NCBI GenBank assembly: GCA_933228895.1
Contig: OW121853.1
Span: 8,314,494 to 8,378,493 of the forward strand
Source: Platycnemis pennipes
Lineage: Eukaryota > Arthropoda > Insecta > Odonata > Platycnemididae
DNA: 64,000 bases
Reading direction: 5' to 3'
Below, one piece after another: positions 19,798 to 29,849 of the stretch. The notes beneath the pieces were generated by a model that was not told the origin of the DNA, did no database searches, and saw nothing but the letters and a program-made list of their open reading frames with translations. Position numbers and translations under genes: made by a program. The stretch's first letter is position 1, and each line of letters starts with the position of its first letter.

Positions 19798-20605
19798 TTC
19801 CATTCCGGATCATCGCTTCGAACTCCGCCTTCGCGATGACTAGACGCTCTGGAGCCAGTCGGCGCGGACTGCAAGACACTGGTGGTCCAGGTGTAGTCTT
19901 AATATAATGAACGGTCTTGTGGCGAGTCTCCCGCGGGATACCAGGTGGGCGAGATAGTCCGGGAAACTTCGCGATGAGCTTCTGATAGGGTGACGGTGAC
20001 AGCAAGACCTTGACACTGGGCGGACCCGGAGATGCAGGAACACCTGAGACAGCGAGTCCAGTTTTTCCGTCTATCAGGCGCCTGAAGCGACAGTCAGGCA
20101 GTAGCTGGTAGTGGGCGAGGAAGTCTGCTCCAATTATGGGGGTGGCTACGTCGGCAATGATAAAACGCCACGAAAAATCGCGGCGGAGTCCGAGATTTAA
20201 TTGCAGTGGTAAGTAACCATAGGTCCGGATGATCGTCTGGTTGGCGGCGCTGAGGTCCAATCCGGTAGGAGAGAAGTGGCCATTTAATAGTCGCCGCGGG
20301 AAACAGCAGAGGTCGGAGCCAGTATCGACGAGGAATCGATGCTTGCTGACCCGGTCTGTGACGAGGAGGCGGCTTCCTGTGAGTTGGCAACCGGTTTCCG
20401 CCACTAGCGGCTGCCGTCGGAGTTTTCCGACTCGTAAGAGCAGGGCGTCGTGCAGCGTCGAGCCTGATTTCCGAATTTGCGGTGATACCAACAGACACGG
20501 TCCGACGTGGAGCTTGAGCTGGAGCGAGATGCTGGAGAGCCTGAGGGGGCGGTGGGATAGGAACGGCCGCGGGATCGAGACCGCCGGTGATTGCAGCGAG
20601 AGCAC
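19798..20605 (-). CDS. Gypsy pol 5' portion: protease and RT start
   Basis: Frame running from within gag to the Transib insertion point. The aspartic protease active site is VDTGSDLCCFP, with the second conserved block IIGADFLAHY. The frame then reaches AKAEFEAMIRNGTA, the usual lead-in to the gypsy reverse transcriptase, and is cut by the transposon. Read without the insertion and one CGCTG copy, it continues in frame into the pol portion at 13018-15515. It overlaps gag by about 200 bp in another frame, so pol is presumably made by ribosomal frameshifting. No obvious slippery site was located. Confidence 0.88.
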
Positions 20606-21330
20606 GCTTGAAGAGCGGCTACCTTCTGAGTTAAGTCCTGCAACTGTTTGGAGAGGGAAAGAATCGGATCGGTGATCGGCGTGCTGGTAGCGGCGTGAAT
20701 GGCGGCGGGAACGCTCGGCGGAGAGACTTCAATGATGCGGTCCGCGAGCTTGGCGACTTCGTCCAGCGGTAGGTTCAGTTGGACTTGAAGAATAGCTTGG
20801 ACGGCTGCCGGGAGACGCTGCAGCCATAGCGTCCGAAGTAGATTATCCTGGACTTGGGTGGTTCCTGCTAACGAGCGAAGATGGCGCAGGAATTGAGAGG
20901 GAGTCCGCTCACCTAGCTCTTCCTCGGTGAGAAGCTGCCTAACCCGCTTTTCTTCGGACAGCGAGAGGCGCCGAATGAGTTCCTCCTTCAGACGTTGGTA
21001 CCGACCTTCACTGGGAGGATTAATAAGAATATCCTGAACCTCCGCCGCCCATCTGGCGTCGAGATGGGAGGCGACGTATCCATATCGCGTGGCGTCTTGA
21101 GTGATGTTCGACAGAGCGAATTGAGCTTCCACTTGGGCAAACCATACGACAGGATTATCAGGCCAAAACGGTGGGAGTTTCGGGGACACGCGATGAACGC
21201 CCGGAGAGTATGCAGCCTGATGTTGCGCTTCACGCTCTCCCGCGTCTGCGAGAGTCGTGAGGTGGATTCTCCGCTGCAGCTCTTCGTTTTCTTGTTTGAG
21301 TAGAGTAAGCTGCCGCTGAAGCTCCTCCAT
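20404..21330 (-). CDS. Gypsy gag (CsRn1-type, CHCC motif)
   Basis: 308-codon open frame starting at 21330, shortly inside the 5' LTR and primer site. A coiled-coil-like N-terminus (MEELQRQLTLLKQENEEL) is followed by a capsid-type region (KLPPFWPDNPVVWFAQVEAQF; LSLSEEKRVRQLL; TPSQFLRHLRSL), typical of this gypsy group. Near residues 281-298 the motif C-WY-H-x9-C-TTP-C is a CHCC zinc motif (CX2HX9CX3C), which marks the CsRn1 lineage in place of the usual CCHC knuckle. The protein packages element RNA into virus-like particles. The frame is intact. Confidence 0.9.
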   Translation of the reverse strand: MEELQRQLTLLKQENEELQRRIHLTTLADAGEREAQHQAAYSPGVHRVSPKLPPFWPDNPVVWFAQVEAQFALSNITQDATRYGYVASHLDARWAAEVQDILINPPSEGRYQRLKEELIRRLSLSEEKRVRQLLTEEELGERTPSQFLRHLRSLAGTTQVQDNLLRTLWLQRLPAAVQAILQVQLNLPLDEVAKLADRIIEVSPPSVPAAIHAATSTPITDPILSLSKQLQDLTQKVAALQACSRCNHRRSRSRGRSYPTAPSGSPASRSSSSSTSDRVCWYHRKFGNQARRCTTPCSYESENSDGSR

Positions 21331-21390
21331 GGCGAGTACAGTGAATGAAGTGAGGAATAACGATGAGTTAACGCCCGATTAATAACGACG

Positions 21391-21408
21391 ATCACGTCGG
21401 GGTCACCA
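21391..21408 (-). other. Gypsy primer binding site (tRNA-Trp)
   Basis: Minus strand reads TGGTGACCCCGACGTGAT one base after the 5' LTR. This is complementary to the 3' end of insect tRNA-Trp including CCA, the primer reported for CsRn1-type elements. Confidence 0.85.
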
Positions 21409-21409
21409 C

Positions 21410-21642
21410 TGTGGGAAAAGGCGTTAAGAATTACACAAGCGTCCGTGCGTATTTCCTTTTATTCTCTCGTTCACTCCAAGATACACTCGCGGGTGGTTCG
21501 TTCCGGTCTGTCTGCCCGGGTGTAGCGGGAGAAAGCTTTTATACACGTCGACGAGGGTTCCACACCTCTCCGGAACTTTCTCGAAGCCCCGTCTCGAAGA
21601 TTCGAAGACGTCCAGACCGGGAGCTGGTTGAATGGTGCCACA
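21410..21642 (-). repeat. Gypsy 5' LTR
   Basis: Upstream LTR of the minus-strand element, identical by eye to 12698-12930. It is followed by the target duplication AGTA. Confidence 0.93.
21536..21543 (-). promoter_or_regulatory. TATA box in the gypsy 5' LTR
   Basis: Minus strand reads TATAAAAG, with AATAAA about 80 bp further downstream in the LTR. This spacing suits a promoter followed by the poly(A) signal. Confidence 0.7.
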
Positions 21643-21646
21643 AGTA

Positions 21647-22610
21647 CATAGGAAGGAGCATGTACATGCTCCGTACTTATGCATTTTTTGATTGGAAAAT
21701 ATTGTAATTCAGATTTAGATCAGAGTTCAATTATGCTCAAGCTTATTTATTATGGTCTACATGGAATGGAGAAATATTTTGTTAAAATTAAATTGTGCTC
21801 AGAAATTCTTCAATACTCCTCCTTATCAACACCAAAGGAATTCATCAATGATTTGCATAATTTGAGTGTTTATACCTGAATAATTAAATAACCATAATAT
21901 ATGCTCTAAATACATACTCTGAATTAAGGTTTATGAATTGAAAAAAATGGGATAAGGAGGCAGGTGTGGTAAGGAAATGAGGTGGTGGATGAAAAGGGGG
22001 GAAATTCCTTCAGGTTAAATCAATGAGCTAGTGCAAGAATAGGTGCAAATTATTTCAGAATTTATTAAAATTCTAGTAAGCATAAGGGTGCTGAGAAATT
22101 TACCAAAACTCTTGCTTAAAAGCAAATAGACAATTTAGATTTGTTTTTTTACTCCTTGGCATATTTATTTTCAAAGGGATAATATGGGTTTCTTCTTTTT
22201 TCTCTGGTATCTAATCATGCTGCTGAAAAATATGTGAATTTATTTCTGGATGTTATCATTTCTTTGCTCATCGATTCATCCTTTGTTGCATCTCTTGGGC
22301 CTTAGCAATGCTACAAAACATTTTTAATGATGAACTTCAATCTGTTGTTCATTGTTTTGTGTCAACCTAAAAGAGTCGAAAGTCATCCAAAATGCTGCAT
22401 GAAGAAATTCAAAGCAATTGGCTCAGTGCCTTCTATGCAGTATATTCACCTCTTGCCTTCAGATATTATTTCCATTGCTCTCCATAAAAGCAGCTGTGAT
22501 ACCTATTAATGCTTTTGCATTCATATTGTCATATCCCTGGGTGACTCCTGAGGACGTTGCTCAGGACCGAGGGTTGTGCAGCTTGCGAAGGGAAGGGGTC
22601 GAGAGAAATT
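21647..22610. other. Unassigned AT-rich region
   Basis: No gene, RNA or structured repeat recognised. Confidence 0.5.
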
Positions 22611-22614
22611 GAAG

Positions 22615-23013
22615 ACGGAGAGGTCATATGTGGGTGGGTTTTTTCACCTGTGCTTACATAAGGTATGCTCTCTCTCAGGGAAGATTTCCTCTACTCAGAG
22701 CAGGTGCAATCCAACGGTGGGTCAAAGACTGACAATTTGGTGAGCTCCTGCTGCTGTTTATATAGCATGGGCTCATCTGGTCTGGGCGCTTGTGCCAGTC
22801 GTCAGAAACCACAGCATCTGCCAAAGTGTTCGTCTACGCATCAGGCGCAGCTGTGGATCTGTGGTTGGAGCCTGATAAGGCGCTAGCTGTTGGACTTGCA
22901 AAAATGTGCAGCTACGGCATCTGGCCATGTGTCTAGGGGACACTTGAAGGTACGTACAGGACACATACTTGGATGGTGTGTGGCAGGTAATTTGAATCAC
23001 GGGGGATATAACA
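22615..23013 (-). repeat. LTR-like interspersed repeat, copy 1
   Basis: About 400 bp homologous over its whole length to 28244-28631 in the same orientation, clearly diverged. On the minus strand it begins TGTTATATCCCCC and has a TATA-like GCTATATAAAC in the middle, so it looks like a solo LTR. No target duplication could be assigned and the other end is not certain. It has no coding capacity. Confidence 0.6.
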
Positions 23014-23465
23014 TCTCCCCATCCTTAAGCTTTGTCACCCCAGATGAAGTACCAATTTTGAGAGAGAGCATATGGCAAAACAATTTCAAAGCAATTTATA
23101 TATTAAAGGAACAATTGTGATAAGTACACTAACATAACATTGAGTGGTAGAGCTAAAACTGTCATAAATGATTGGATAACTGTGATAAATGATGTTGGAT
23201 CCCATATGATTTATAATGTGAAGGGGAAAATGGCAAAAAACAGAATAGTACTAATAATGACTGAACACTATGATTTACGATGTTTTGGGGAAAGAAGGAT
23301 TATAGTACTAATAATGACTGAACACTTCCTGAGATTACAAAAAACTAATTACGCATACAGTGGAAGCTCGGTAGTGCTCTCCTCAATGGCTGTGAGATCA
23401 CTCCCTATATCGAGCACTTCGTTATATCCGAAGGTGATGTATTAAGCCTCTCAATTCTCACAGTT
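23014..23465. other. Unassigned spacer with a small direct repeat
   Basis: Contains a ~24-bp direct repeat (tagtactaataatgactgaa...) near 23247 and 23309. Nothing else recognised. It ends at the BEL target duplication CTCAC (23466-23470). Confidence 0.5.
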
Positions 23466-23470
23466 CTCAC

Positions 23471-23946
23471 TGTTCCGGGGGTCTTTAATTTCGCTCGCGC
23501 GAACCACGAGGTCGTAAGGCTGGTGGCTATCGGCGCTGCAGACCCCGTCGACCGTAAACTTAATTATGACCGACTATTTAAATGAATGCCAGATCGGTAT
23601 TTTAATTGTTTAATTCCAAGCACGAATTTGAACTGGTTACAGTGGCGTGTGCTCCGAGTGGGAACCAGAGGGCGACTCCCTGGTCGGCGTCGCCGATTCC
23701 CGCTCCGCGTCTTCTTCCACAGCTGCGACGAGCCCCAATTCCTGGAAGGGTTGCGGGGGAGGAAGGTGCGTTGCCCTCCCCCAGGAATGTTCCCTGGGTT
23801 TCTCCGCGAGGAGGGGAGGCATTGTACTCCTTGGGCCTTCCCCGGCATACCCTTTACCCGTGGAAGGGGGTATTAGCGCCCACGTGCGCCTGAGGGACAC
23901 TTGCTGGGTCTGCTGGCTGGGGGCACAAAAGAAATGCGACGGAACA
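23471..23946 (-). repeat. BEL/Pao 3' LTR
   Basis: Pairs with 27068-27543. Open frames across the LTR in several phases are shadows of its GC-rich sequence. Confidence 0.93.
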
Positions 23947-23962
23947 TACTCCCCCCGTTGAG
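23947..23962 (-). other. BEL/Pao polypurine tract
   Basis: Minus strand reads AACGGGGGGAGTA directly before the 3' LTR. Confidence 0.7.
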
Positions 23963-23964
23963 AG

Positions 23965-24678
23965 GGCACCGATCAACACTTTACAAAGTCGCAAAATAGC
24001 ATTTACAAATAATGTCACATATAAAAAATTCTCAAAAGTAATTTTCAAATATTTACAGGTCACCAAAGTAATGTCTTGTATTTTCTCTCGACAATAATTG
24101 TCGGTTATTGGTAACAATGCCAATTTTTTAACGTTTCTTTTCAATTCGTTAACCCACTCGTTTTCATGCACAGTTCTGATGATCCCGTCTGCCTCAGGGT
24201 AAGATTTGATTACACTACTTAATGCCCACTGCACTGACGGGATATTGTCTTCCGTCAACAAAACCACTGACCCTTCGGTGACAGAGTGTTGTCCGGATGT
24301 CCACTTATGTCGAATGTTCAGCACATTGAGATACTCTTTGTACCACCTCGTCCAAAAGTGCTGACGGACCCTTTTAATTTGCTGCCATCTTGATAACCTG
24401 TTGGATGGAACATCGCGGACGCAAATCTCTGGTAAGCTCGTTAAAGAATCGCCAATTAAAAAGTGACTGGGAGTGAGCGCGGAAGGGTTATTGGGATCGG
24501 AGGCCAAGGGAGTGAGAGGACGGGAGTTAACAATCGCTTCTGCCTCTATGAAGGTGTTGAATTCTTTAAAGGTAAAGAGTAGGGTGGTGACTACCCGTTT
24601 GACGTTATGTTGAAGAGCTTGACTGTGGATTCCCACAAACCTCCAAAATGTGGGGATAAAGGCGGCGTAACATGCCAT
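23965..24678 (-). pseudogene. BEL/Pao integrase C-terminal region
   Basis: Readable from EAEAIVNSRPLTPL through LTPSHFLIGDSL, then SRWQQIKRVRQHFWTRWYKEYL, KWTSGQHSVTEGSVVLL, DNIPSVQW and ADGIIRTV. This is the end of the Pao integrase core plus the C-terminal domain (DUF5641-type) found only in BEL/Pao. The frame overlaps the upstream pol frame by about 88 bp and replaces it after the SPHFGGLWE block, so a small frameshift separates them. The terminal residues after the frame enters the LTR (below 23947) are probably not functional. It cannot act alone, as the catalytic acids are missing upstream. Confidence 0.87.
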
Positions 24679-26024
24679 TTGATTTCCTGGTCGGCTAAGA
24701 ACTTGAGGATGTTGTCACAACTGACATCAGACCGTAGTTTGGAATAGATTTTCTTCAGCTCGTTGGAGACACCGACTAGATTGATCCTTAAAATCTTACG
24801 CGCTTGATTTCGCCCGACCGACAGCCAAAATTTTTGCCGGAGCATGCATAGTGTGCTTCCTCCGCCGTCCACCGATCTTAAATAAATGCAAGCCCCGTAA
24901 CCCTTGTTACTTGCATCACAAAACCCGTGCAGTTGAATTGAGACTGCTTGCGGAAAAAGAGCACTTCGAATGAAAGGACGAGTCTTGATTTGATGAAGTT
25001 GCCGGCAACATTCTGTCCACAACGTGCAAATTGTACTTGTTACTGATTCGTCCCAGTGAAGTTTTAGTTTCCATATCTCCTGCATAATTGTTATGGCGTA
25101 AAGAATAATCAATCCCAATCCTCCAAGAGGGTCCAAAATCTTCGCTATCTCCGAGAGTATGGTTCGTTTTGAAGCGGCTGGGCTGACATTTTCAAATTTC
25201 ATTTCATTATAAGTGGCTCCGCTGGATACTTCCTGTGGAATATGGGATTCTGGGTCATCCAGCCCTTCATTCATTAAACTGACAGAAGAACAGGTGTCAG
25301 GCAGTGCTCGGCGTTCAATTGCATGATGTTTATTCACTACCTTTATGAAAGCACTCGGTATGGTCTGATTAGACGCCGTTTGAGTTGCTAATGAGGTGCC
25401 ACTTTGTATTTCTGTAGATGCCCCTAGTCCTAAGTTGTCACCTGCAATGTGCTCATGCAGGAGAGAATGTTGCGGGCGATCACAAATACGGCATGTCTTG
25501 AATCTGCAGGGACTAGTGCCATGTGCATTCAGGCATATCAGGCACAAGGTGGCGTCCTTAGCTCTTTGGATCCGTTGCGCGAACGAGTGGTTTAGAAATG
25601 TTTTACACGCGAACAGAGAATGATTCTTGTTACAAATTGAGCATTTTCGGCCAGGATTGGCCATCCTAGTTCTGTTGCTCGTGTCTTTATTATTTCTCCG
25701 CGTTCCCGACCATTGCTTGGCGTTCTTCCTACTCCACTCCTCTCGATCCGCGGGCTCTTTCCACTTGCGCCTTGACAATCGTGCAGCATTATCATAAAGA
25801 AACTCGATGATTTCTTGAAGCTTGGGGAAAACTCCGCGTTTTAATGTTTTCTCCCACTCATTGAGAGTCTCTCTGGACATTTTTTCTTCCAGGTTCTGCA
25901 CCAGGATTTCCTCGGTGACTTGCACCCCTATCGAAGCCAGGGATTCTACGTGTTGCATGGTGGCATCCGCGAGTTTTCGAAGCCCGTCTGCCGTTTCCCT
26001 CTCTTGCATCGGCAATCTCAGCAA
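24591..26024 (-). pseudogene. BEL/Pao gag end, protease, RNase H and integrase remnants
   Basis: One 477-codon frame in which blocks that are normally far apart follow each other. The end of gag (NLEEKMSRETLNEWE) is followed by the Pao zinc region (CSICNKNHSLFACKTF, CLICLNAHGTSPCRFKTCRIC), a worn protease start (ALPDTCSSVSLMN), then at once the RT/RNase H hinge (SKRTILSEIAKILDPLGGLG), RNase H (LHGFCDASNKGYGACIYLR), a fragment of the integrase zinc region (RQKFWLSVGRNQARKI), then NELKKIYSKL and SPHFGGLWES. So at least two in-frame deletions removed the RT palm (with YMDD) and the first two integrase aspartates. No stop interrupts the frame. Confidence 0.88.
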
Positions 26025-26149
26025 CAGGCTTAAATGTTTGGATATGATGAGACGTTTGTCCGCGTACGCTCTCTCCAGGAGATCCCATGCTCTTTGATAA
26101 TTACCGTCGACTATTGCTATGTATCTTATCTTTTCTGCGGCTTCGCCCC

Positions 26150-26722
26150 TTACAAAGATTTCAAATAATGCAACTTTTCAATAGAGTTCAGATCGCTCCG
26201 TTTATCTATCACTGATTGGAAGGAGTCCCTGAAAGGCAACCAGTCTTCGTAATTACCGTGGAAATAGGGTACCGAAGCTTCGGGCAGTCTCAAGTGGCTC
26301 CTTTCCATAGTAACAATCGGATGAGGCGCAACAAATGGCATGTGCAAGGAAGCTTCATTTGGTTCTGTCGGCGATTGTAAATGAAGGGTGGCTGACTCCG
26401 TGGCTGAAGGCTCATTCGATCCAACGCGTGAGTTGACTGAATTTATTAGAACTTCAGCGTCAGAAAGGACGTCATCGTACTGCTCTAACATTTCCATTTT
26501 TTCATCCATCCGTTGTTCTATGTTCTCTTCATCTATCTCCTCTAATTCCCTTTGAATGGTATCAAAGGCCAAAAATGCTGTCTTTAGTGTTTCCACCCTT
26601 CTCTTTATCTTGATAACATCCGGTGTCGATCCTTCTCTACATTCGACAATGAAATTTTTCAAAGATGTTATATTTCTTTTTATCATTCCACGTTTTTGAA
26701 GCAGCGATTTTATCTCCGCCAT
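26150..26722 (-). pseudogene. BEL/Pao gag N-terminal part
   Basis: Best start is the methionine codon beginning at 26722 (MAEIKSLLQKRGMIKR); the open frame continues upstream to 26905, but those residues look non-coding. A helical N-terminus is followed near the end by LPEASVPYFHGNYEDWL then PFRDSFQSVI, the DUF1759-type gag signature of Pao elements. The frame stops at 26150 just after SIEKLHYLKSL, while the same protein continues in another frame (KIRYIAIVDGNYQRAW near 26060-26105), so one frameshift separates this piece from the next. Gag forms the particle that packages the RNA. Confidence 0.87.
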
Positions 26723-27044
26723 TTTCAGGAGGGGAGAGGAGGAGGAAAAATTGGTGATCCGTAGAAGTAACGAGCTTACCTTTCGGGATGTATTTGGTCC
26801 TCTCCGGGTGGCTCTCGCTCGCTGCTCCTCTCTTTCCGTCCGTGGTTGCTGTGGCCGCCGACTCCGCCGTTGATGCTGATCTTCAAAGCAGCTCAATTCT
26901 CGCAAGGTCTTACGAGTCGTCGTACTGTGATGAGATGCACTTTCTTTTCTGCTCCGATCACTTCCTTTTTTCTTTGAGTCGTCACACGCGTGGCTTTTTT
27001 AGCCAGTACTTGTTCTAGATATTTTCACTGTATTTCCTTGTACT

Positions 27045-27067
27045 GTCCGTTCCGGCCCAAAGGACCA
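27045..27067 (-). other. BEL/Pao primer binding site
   Basis: Directly inside the 5' LTR the minus strand reads TGGTCCTTTGGGCCGGAA. It starts with TGG as expected for pairing to a tRNA 3' CCA end. I cannot assign the tRNA with confidence. Confidence 0.65.
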
Positions 27068-27543
27068 TGTTCCGGGGGTCTTTAATTTCGCTCGCGCGAA
27101 CCACGAGGTCGTAAGGCTGGTGGCTATCGGCGCTGCAGACCCCGTCGACCGTAAACTTAATTATGACCGACTATTTAAATGAATGCCAGATCGGTATTTT
27201 AATTGTTTAATTCCAAGCACGAATTTGAACTGGTTACAGTGGCGTGTGCTCCGAGTGGGAACCAGAGGGCGACTCCCTGGTCGGCATCCCCGATTCCCGC
27301 TCCGCGTCTTCTTCCACAGCTGCGACGAGCCCCAATTCCTGGAAGGGTGGCGGGGGAGGAAGGTGCGTTGCCCTCCCCCAGGAATGTTCCCTGGGTTTCC
27401 CCGCGAGGAGGGGAGGCATTGTACTCCTTGGGCCTTCCCCGGCATACCCTTTACCCGTGGAAGGGGGTATTAGCGCCCACGTGCGCCTGAGGGACACTTG
27501 CTGGGTCTGCTGGCTGGGGGCACAAAAGAAATGCGACGGAACA
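27068..27543 (-). repeat. BEL/Pao 5' LTR
   Basis: Upstream LTR for the minus-strand element, about 99% identical by eye to 23471-23946. Confidence 0.93.
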
Positions 27544-27548
27544 CTCAC

Positions 27549-28240
27549 TTTCCGTTTTTCTTTTGTTACCAAGCTATTAGAAACAGATAGAAGGGCCGTT
27601 TTCATGCACAATTGCATATTTATTGTTTATTTTGTGAATTAAATCATCCAAATCAATAAATTATTGATTTGGATGATTTAATTCACTGGTAAACGTCACT
27701 AAAAGTTTACTCACCTGCATTCTTGTGCCTCCTATGTGAACTTGGCTTAACAAAAGAACAACTAAAAAGTGTGAGCATGCGTAAGGTATGCCAGGGCCAG
27801 CCGTTAATCATCAGTGCATGGACTTCATTGGACTTAAAATAATGTAGAGATGGCACAAATATTGTATTCTAAGTTGTAGTTGGCAAATAATGCCACTAAA
27901 GATAAATGCTTTAATTTGTACTTATTAGTGCATCTGTCAAGAAATATTGCTCGTAATACGGAGCTTATACCGTTGCAGGAGCTTCTTGGTCTTGCTATAT
28001 CCATTTTCTTTTGCATATTAACCATGGGCCTTTTCATAGTACCATTGCCAATCACTCTTTATTGCAAGATTCTTGCTATATACCATACTCACTATAACGG
28101 GCTTCTACTATATGTGAGCAATTTCATGAATGAACGAAACCACTGGTCAGGAGCACTAAAATCATAATAATACACATTCATTATCATTCATAAGGTTTAC
28201 ATTCGTACACACGGAAAGTCTTAATTCTTGCATTTTAGGG
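27549..28240. other. Unassigned region with a near-perfect palindrome
   Basis: Holds a 53-bp palindrome (27634-27686). A 95-codon plus-strand frame at 27880-28167 has a hydrophobic middle but no family I recognise. Confidence 0.5.
27634..27686. repeat. 53-bp perfect palindrome
   Basis: Two 26-bp arms around one central base, with no mismatch by eye. The left arm starts gtgaattaaatc and the right arm ends gatttaattcac. In RNA it would form a long hairpin, in DNA a cruciform. Confidence 0.9.
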
Positions 28241-28243
28241 CAT

Positions 28244-28631
28244 TTTGGTAGAGGTCATATGTGGATGGTTTATTTCACATAAGGCACGCTCGCTCTCAGT
28301 CAAGATTTCCCCAGGGTGCGATCCAACAGGTCTTTGCAGAGCTGACAATTTGCTAAGCTTTTGCCGCCGTTTATATAGCGTGGGCTTATTCGGTCTGGGT
28401 GCTTGCCCCAATCGTCTGAAACAGCAGTATCTGCCCAAGTTTTGGTCTACTGCGCAACAGGCGCTTCTGTAATTCTGTGGTTGGAGTCTGATAAGGCGCC
28501 AGCCAGGCGGACTTGCGAAAATGCGCAGCTGCGGCATCCGGCCAAGTGTGCAGAGGACACTTGAAGGTGATACCAGTACACTTATACTTGGATGGCGCAC
28601 TTCGAGTAATTTGAATCATGGGGTTGTAACA
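28244..28631 (-). repeat. LTR-like interspersed repeat, copy 2
   Basis: Homologous to 22615-23013 throughout. On the minus strand it begins TGTTACAACCCC and has the same TATA-like centre (CTATATAAAC). Probably a solo LTR of an old element. Confidence 0.6.
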
Positions 28632-28883
28632 ATATCAAATAAATGTAGATTAATTATTGCCGCAATATCAATTAATCAACTATTAGAAAAACCAAATGTG
28701 ACTCCTTCACTGCTCATATATTCTGTAAATCTATTGGGTAGAATGGAAAAATGTTAGTGGAGTAAATTTTACTTGGATTAAGTAAATTATTTGGGAAGAT
28801 GTTTGCCGGGGACAGTGGGTAGCTCCATATTCACAGGTTTCAGTCAGCTCCATATCTATTACACAAAATACTCTACTCCGACT
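28632..28883. other. Spacer before the hAT remnant
   Basis: No feature recognised. It may include worn hAT sequence. Confidence 0.4.
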
Positions 28884-29849
28884 AAAGCTTCAGATTTTGT
28901 TCGATATCTAATCCAAATTCATTTTGAAATCATTACAGATGAGGAAACCTCAGATATGGAGTCCATGGTGAAGCAGCTTACCCCTCACCACACATGTGAA
29001 CATATGCATCAAGATTTGAAGCTAATGATTTCTAAGCTAATGATTAATGAGTGGAACATTGAAGAAGATAATATTGTCTCAGTTACCATAGACAATGCTG
29101 CAAACATTGTAGGAGCAGTAAAGCTGTTGCTTTCAGGTCGGGTAGCTCATGTTGCATTTCTTCCCCCAATATTCATTTAGTGGTGTCAAAGGCACTTGTA
29201 GGGAATGATGAGGTTTTCTGGGTTATTGAAAAGATAAAAGAGTATTGTGGCCAGCAATGCTGCCCAGGACAAACTACACGAGGAACAGAAGAAAAGGAAA
29301 CTCTGACGGCACATATTTATATTAAATTTAAGAAGTACCTACTCGGTGGAACTCCAATTTTTATTGCATTGAGAGACTCACCGTTCCATAAGGATGCTCC
29401 CCAAATGGTGACAGCAGTGGAATGAAGCCTAATGAGTTAGGTTTTAACCATCCTTAAACCATTTGAGGCATCCACTGCAGAAGTATCATGGGACAGCTAT
29501 GTATGTGGAAGCTTGGTAATTCCTCTGATCAATTAGCTCAGACTGTCCATCTCAAAAAATTAGGGTCACCTATGTAAAGGCCATTGAACTGGTGCAGAGT
29601 GTGCAGGTTGAAACACAGAAGAGGCTTGACCCCCTTGAACTAAATCCTCTTTTGGTAGTAGCTACTGTGTTGGACCCTAGGTTCAAGAGGATACATTTTT
29701 CATTTCCCCTCAATTCAACCAATGCAATTAACATAATCAAGATGGAATTGAAGGCAACATTGTGAAGCCAAGGTTCAAATAGTCCGCCTACGGAATTCGT
29801 GGGAGCAACACAAAATGACCTGTGGTCTCTTCATGAAAAAATGCAGCTC

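Larger units (their letters stand above)
12698..21642 (-). mobile_element. Gypsy LTR retrotransposon, CsRn1-like, split by a Transib insertion
   Basis: Minus-strand Ty3/gypsy element with 233-bp LTRs (12698-12930 and 21410-21642) that look identical by eye, and a 4-bp target duplication AGTA (12694-12697 and 21643-21646). The primer site matches the 3' end of tRNA-Trp and the gag zinc motif is CHCC. Both are hallmarks of the CsRn1 lineage. Order is gag, protease, reverse transcriptase, RNase H, integrase. Without the 4277-bp Transib and its 5-bp duplication the element is about 4.66 kb, a normal size for this lineage. The pol frame 3' of the insertion is open throughout, so the element was probably intact when Transib landed in it. 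Confidence 0.95.
23471..27543 (-). mobile_element. BEL/Pao LTR retrotransposon with large internal deletions
   Basis: Minus-strand element with 476-bp LTRs (23471-23946 and 27068-27543) bounded TGTTCC..GGAACA and a perfect 5-bp target duplication CTCAC (23466-23470 and 27544-27548). By eye the LTRs differ at about four positions (~99% identity). The internal region encodes Pao-type gag, a protease remnant, RNase H and the integrase C-terminus. Most of the reverse transcriptase and the catalytic part of integrase are missing. At 4.07 kb it is well short of the 6-7 kb usual for this family, so it is non-autonomous. Confidence 0.93.

Noticed and set aside
12698..21642. Endogenous retrovirus with env
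   Set aside because: After integrase the gypsy frame stops close to the polypurine tract and no envelope-like frame exists.
23564..23969. Several open frames in the BEL LTR, repeated at 27161-27642
   Set aside because: They are duplicated because the LTR is duplicated, occur in many phases, and are by-products of GC-rich LTR sequence.
27880..28167. 95-codon plus-strand frame with a long hydrophobic middle, possible small membrane protein
   Set aside because: No recognisable family and no promoter or splice context. AT-rich DNA easily encodes hydrophobic stretches.
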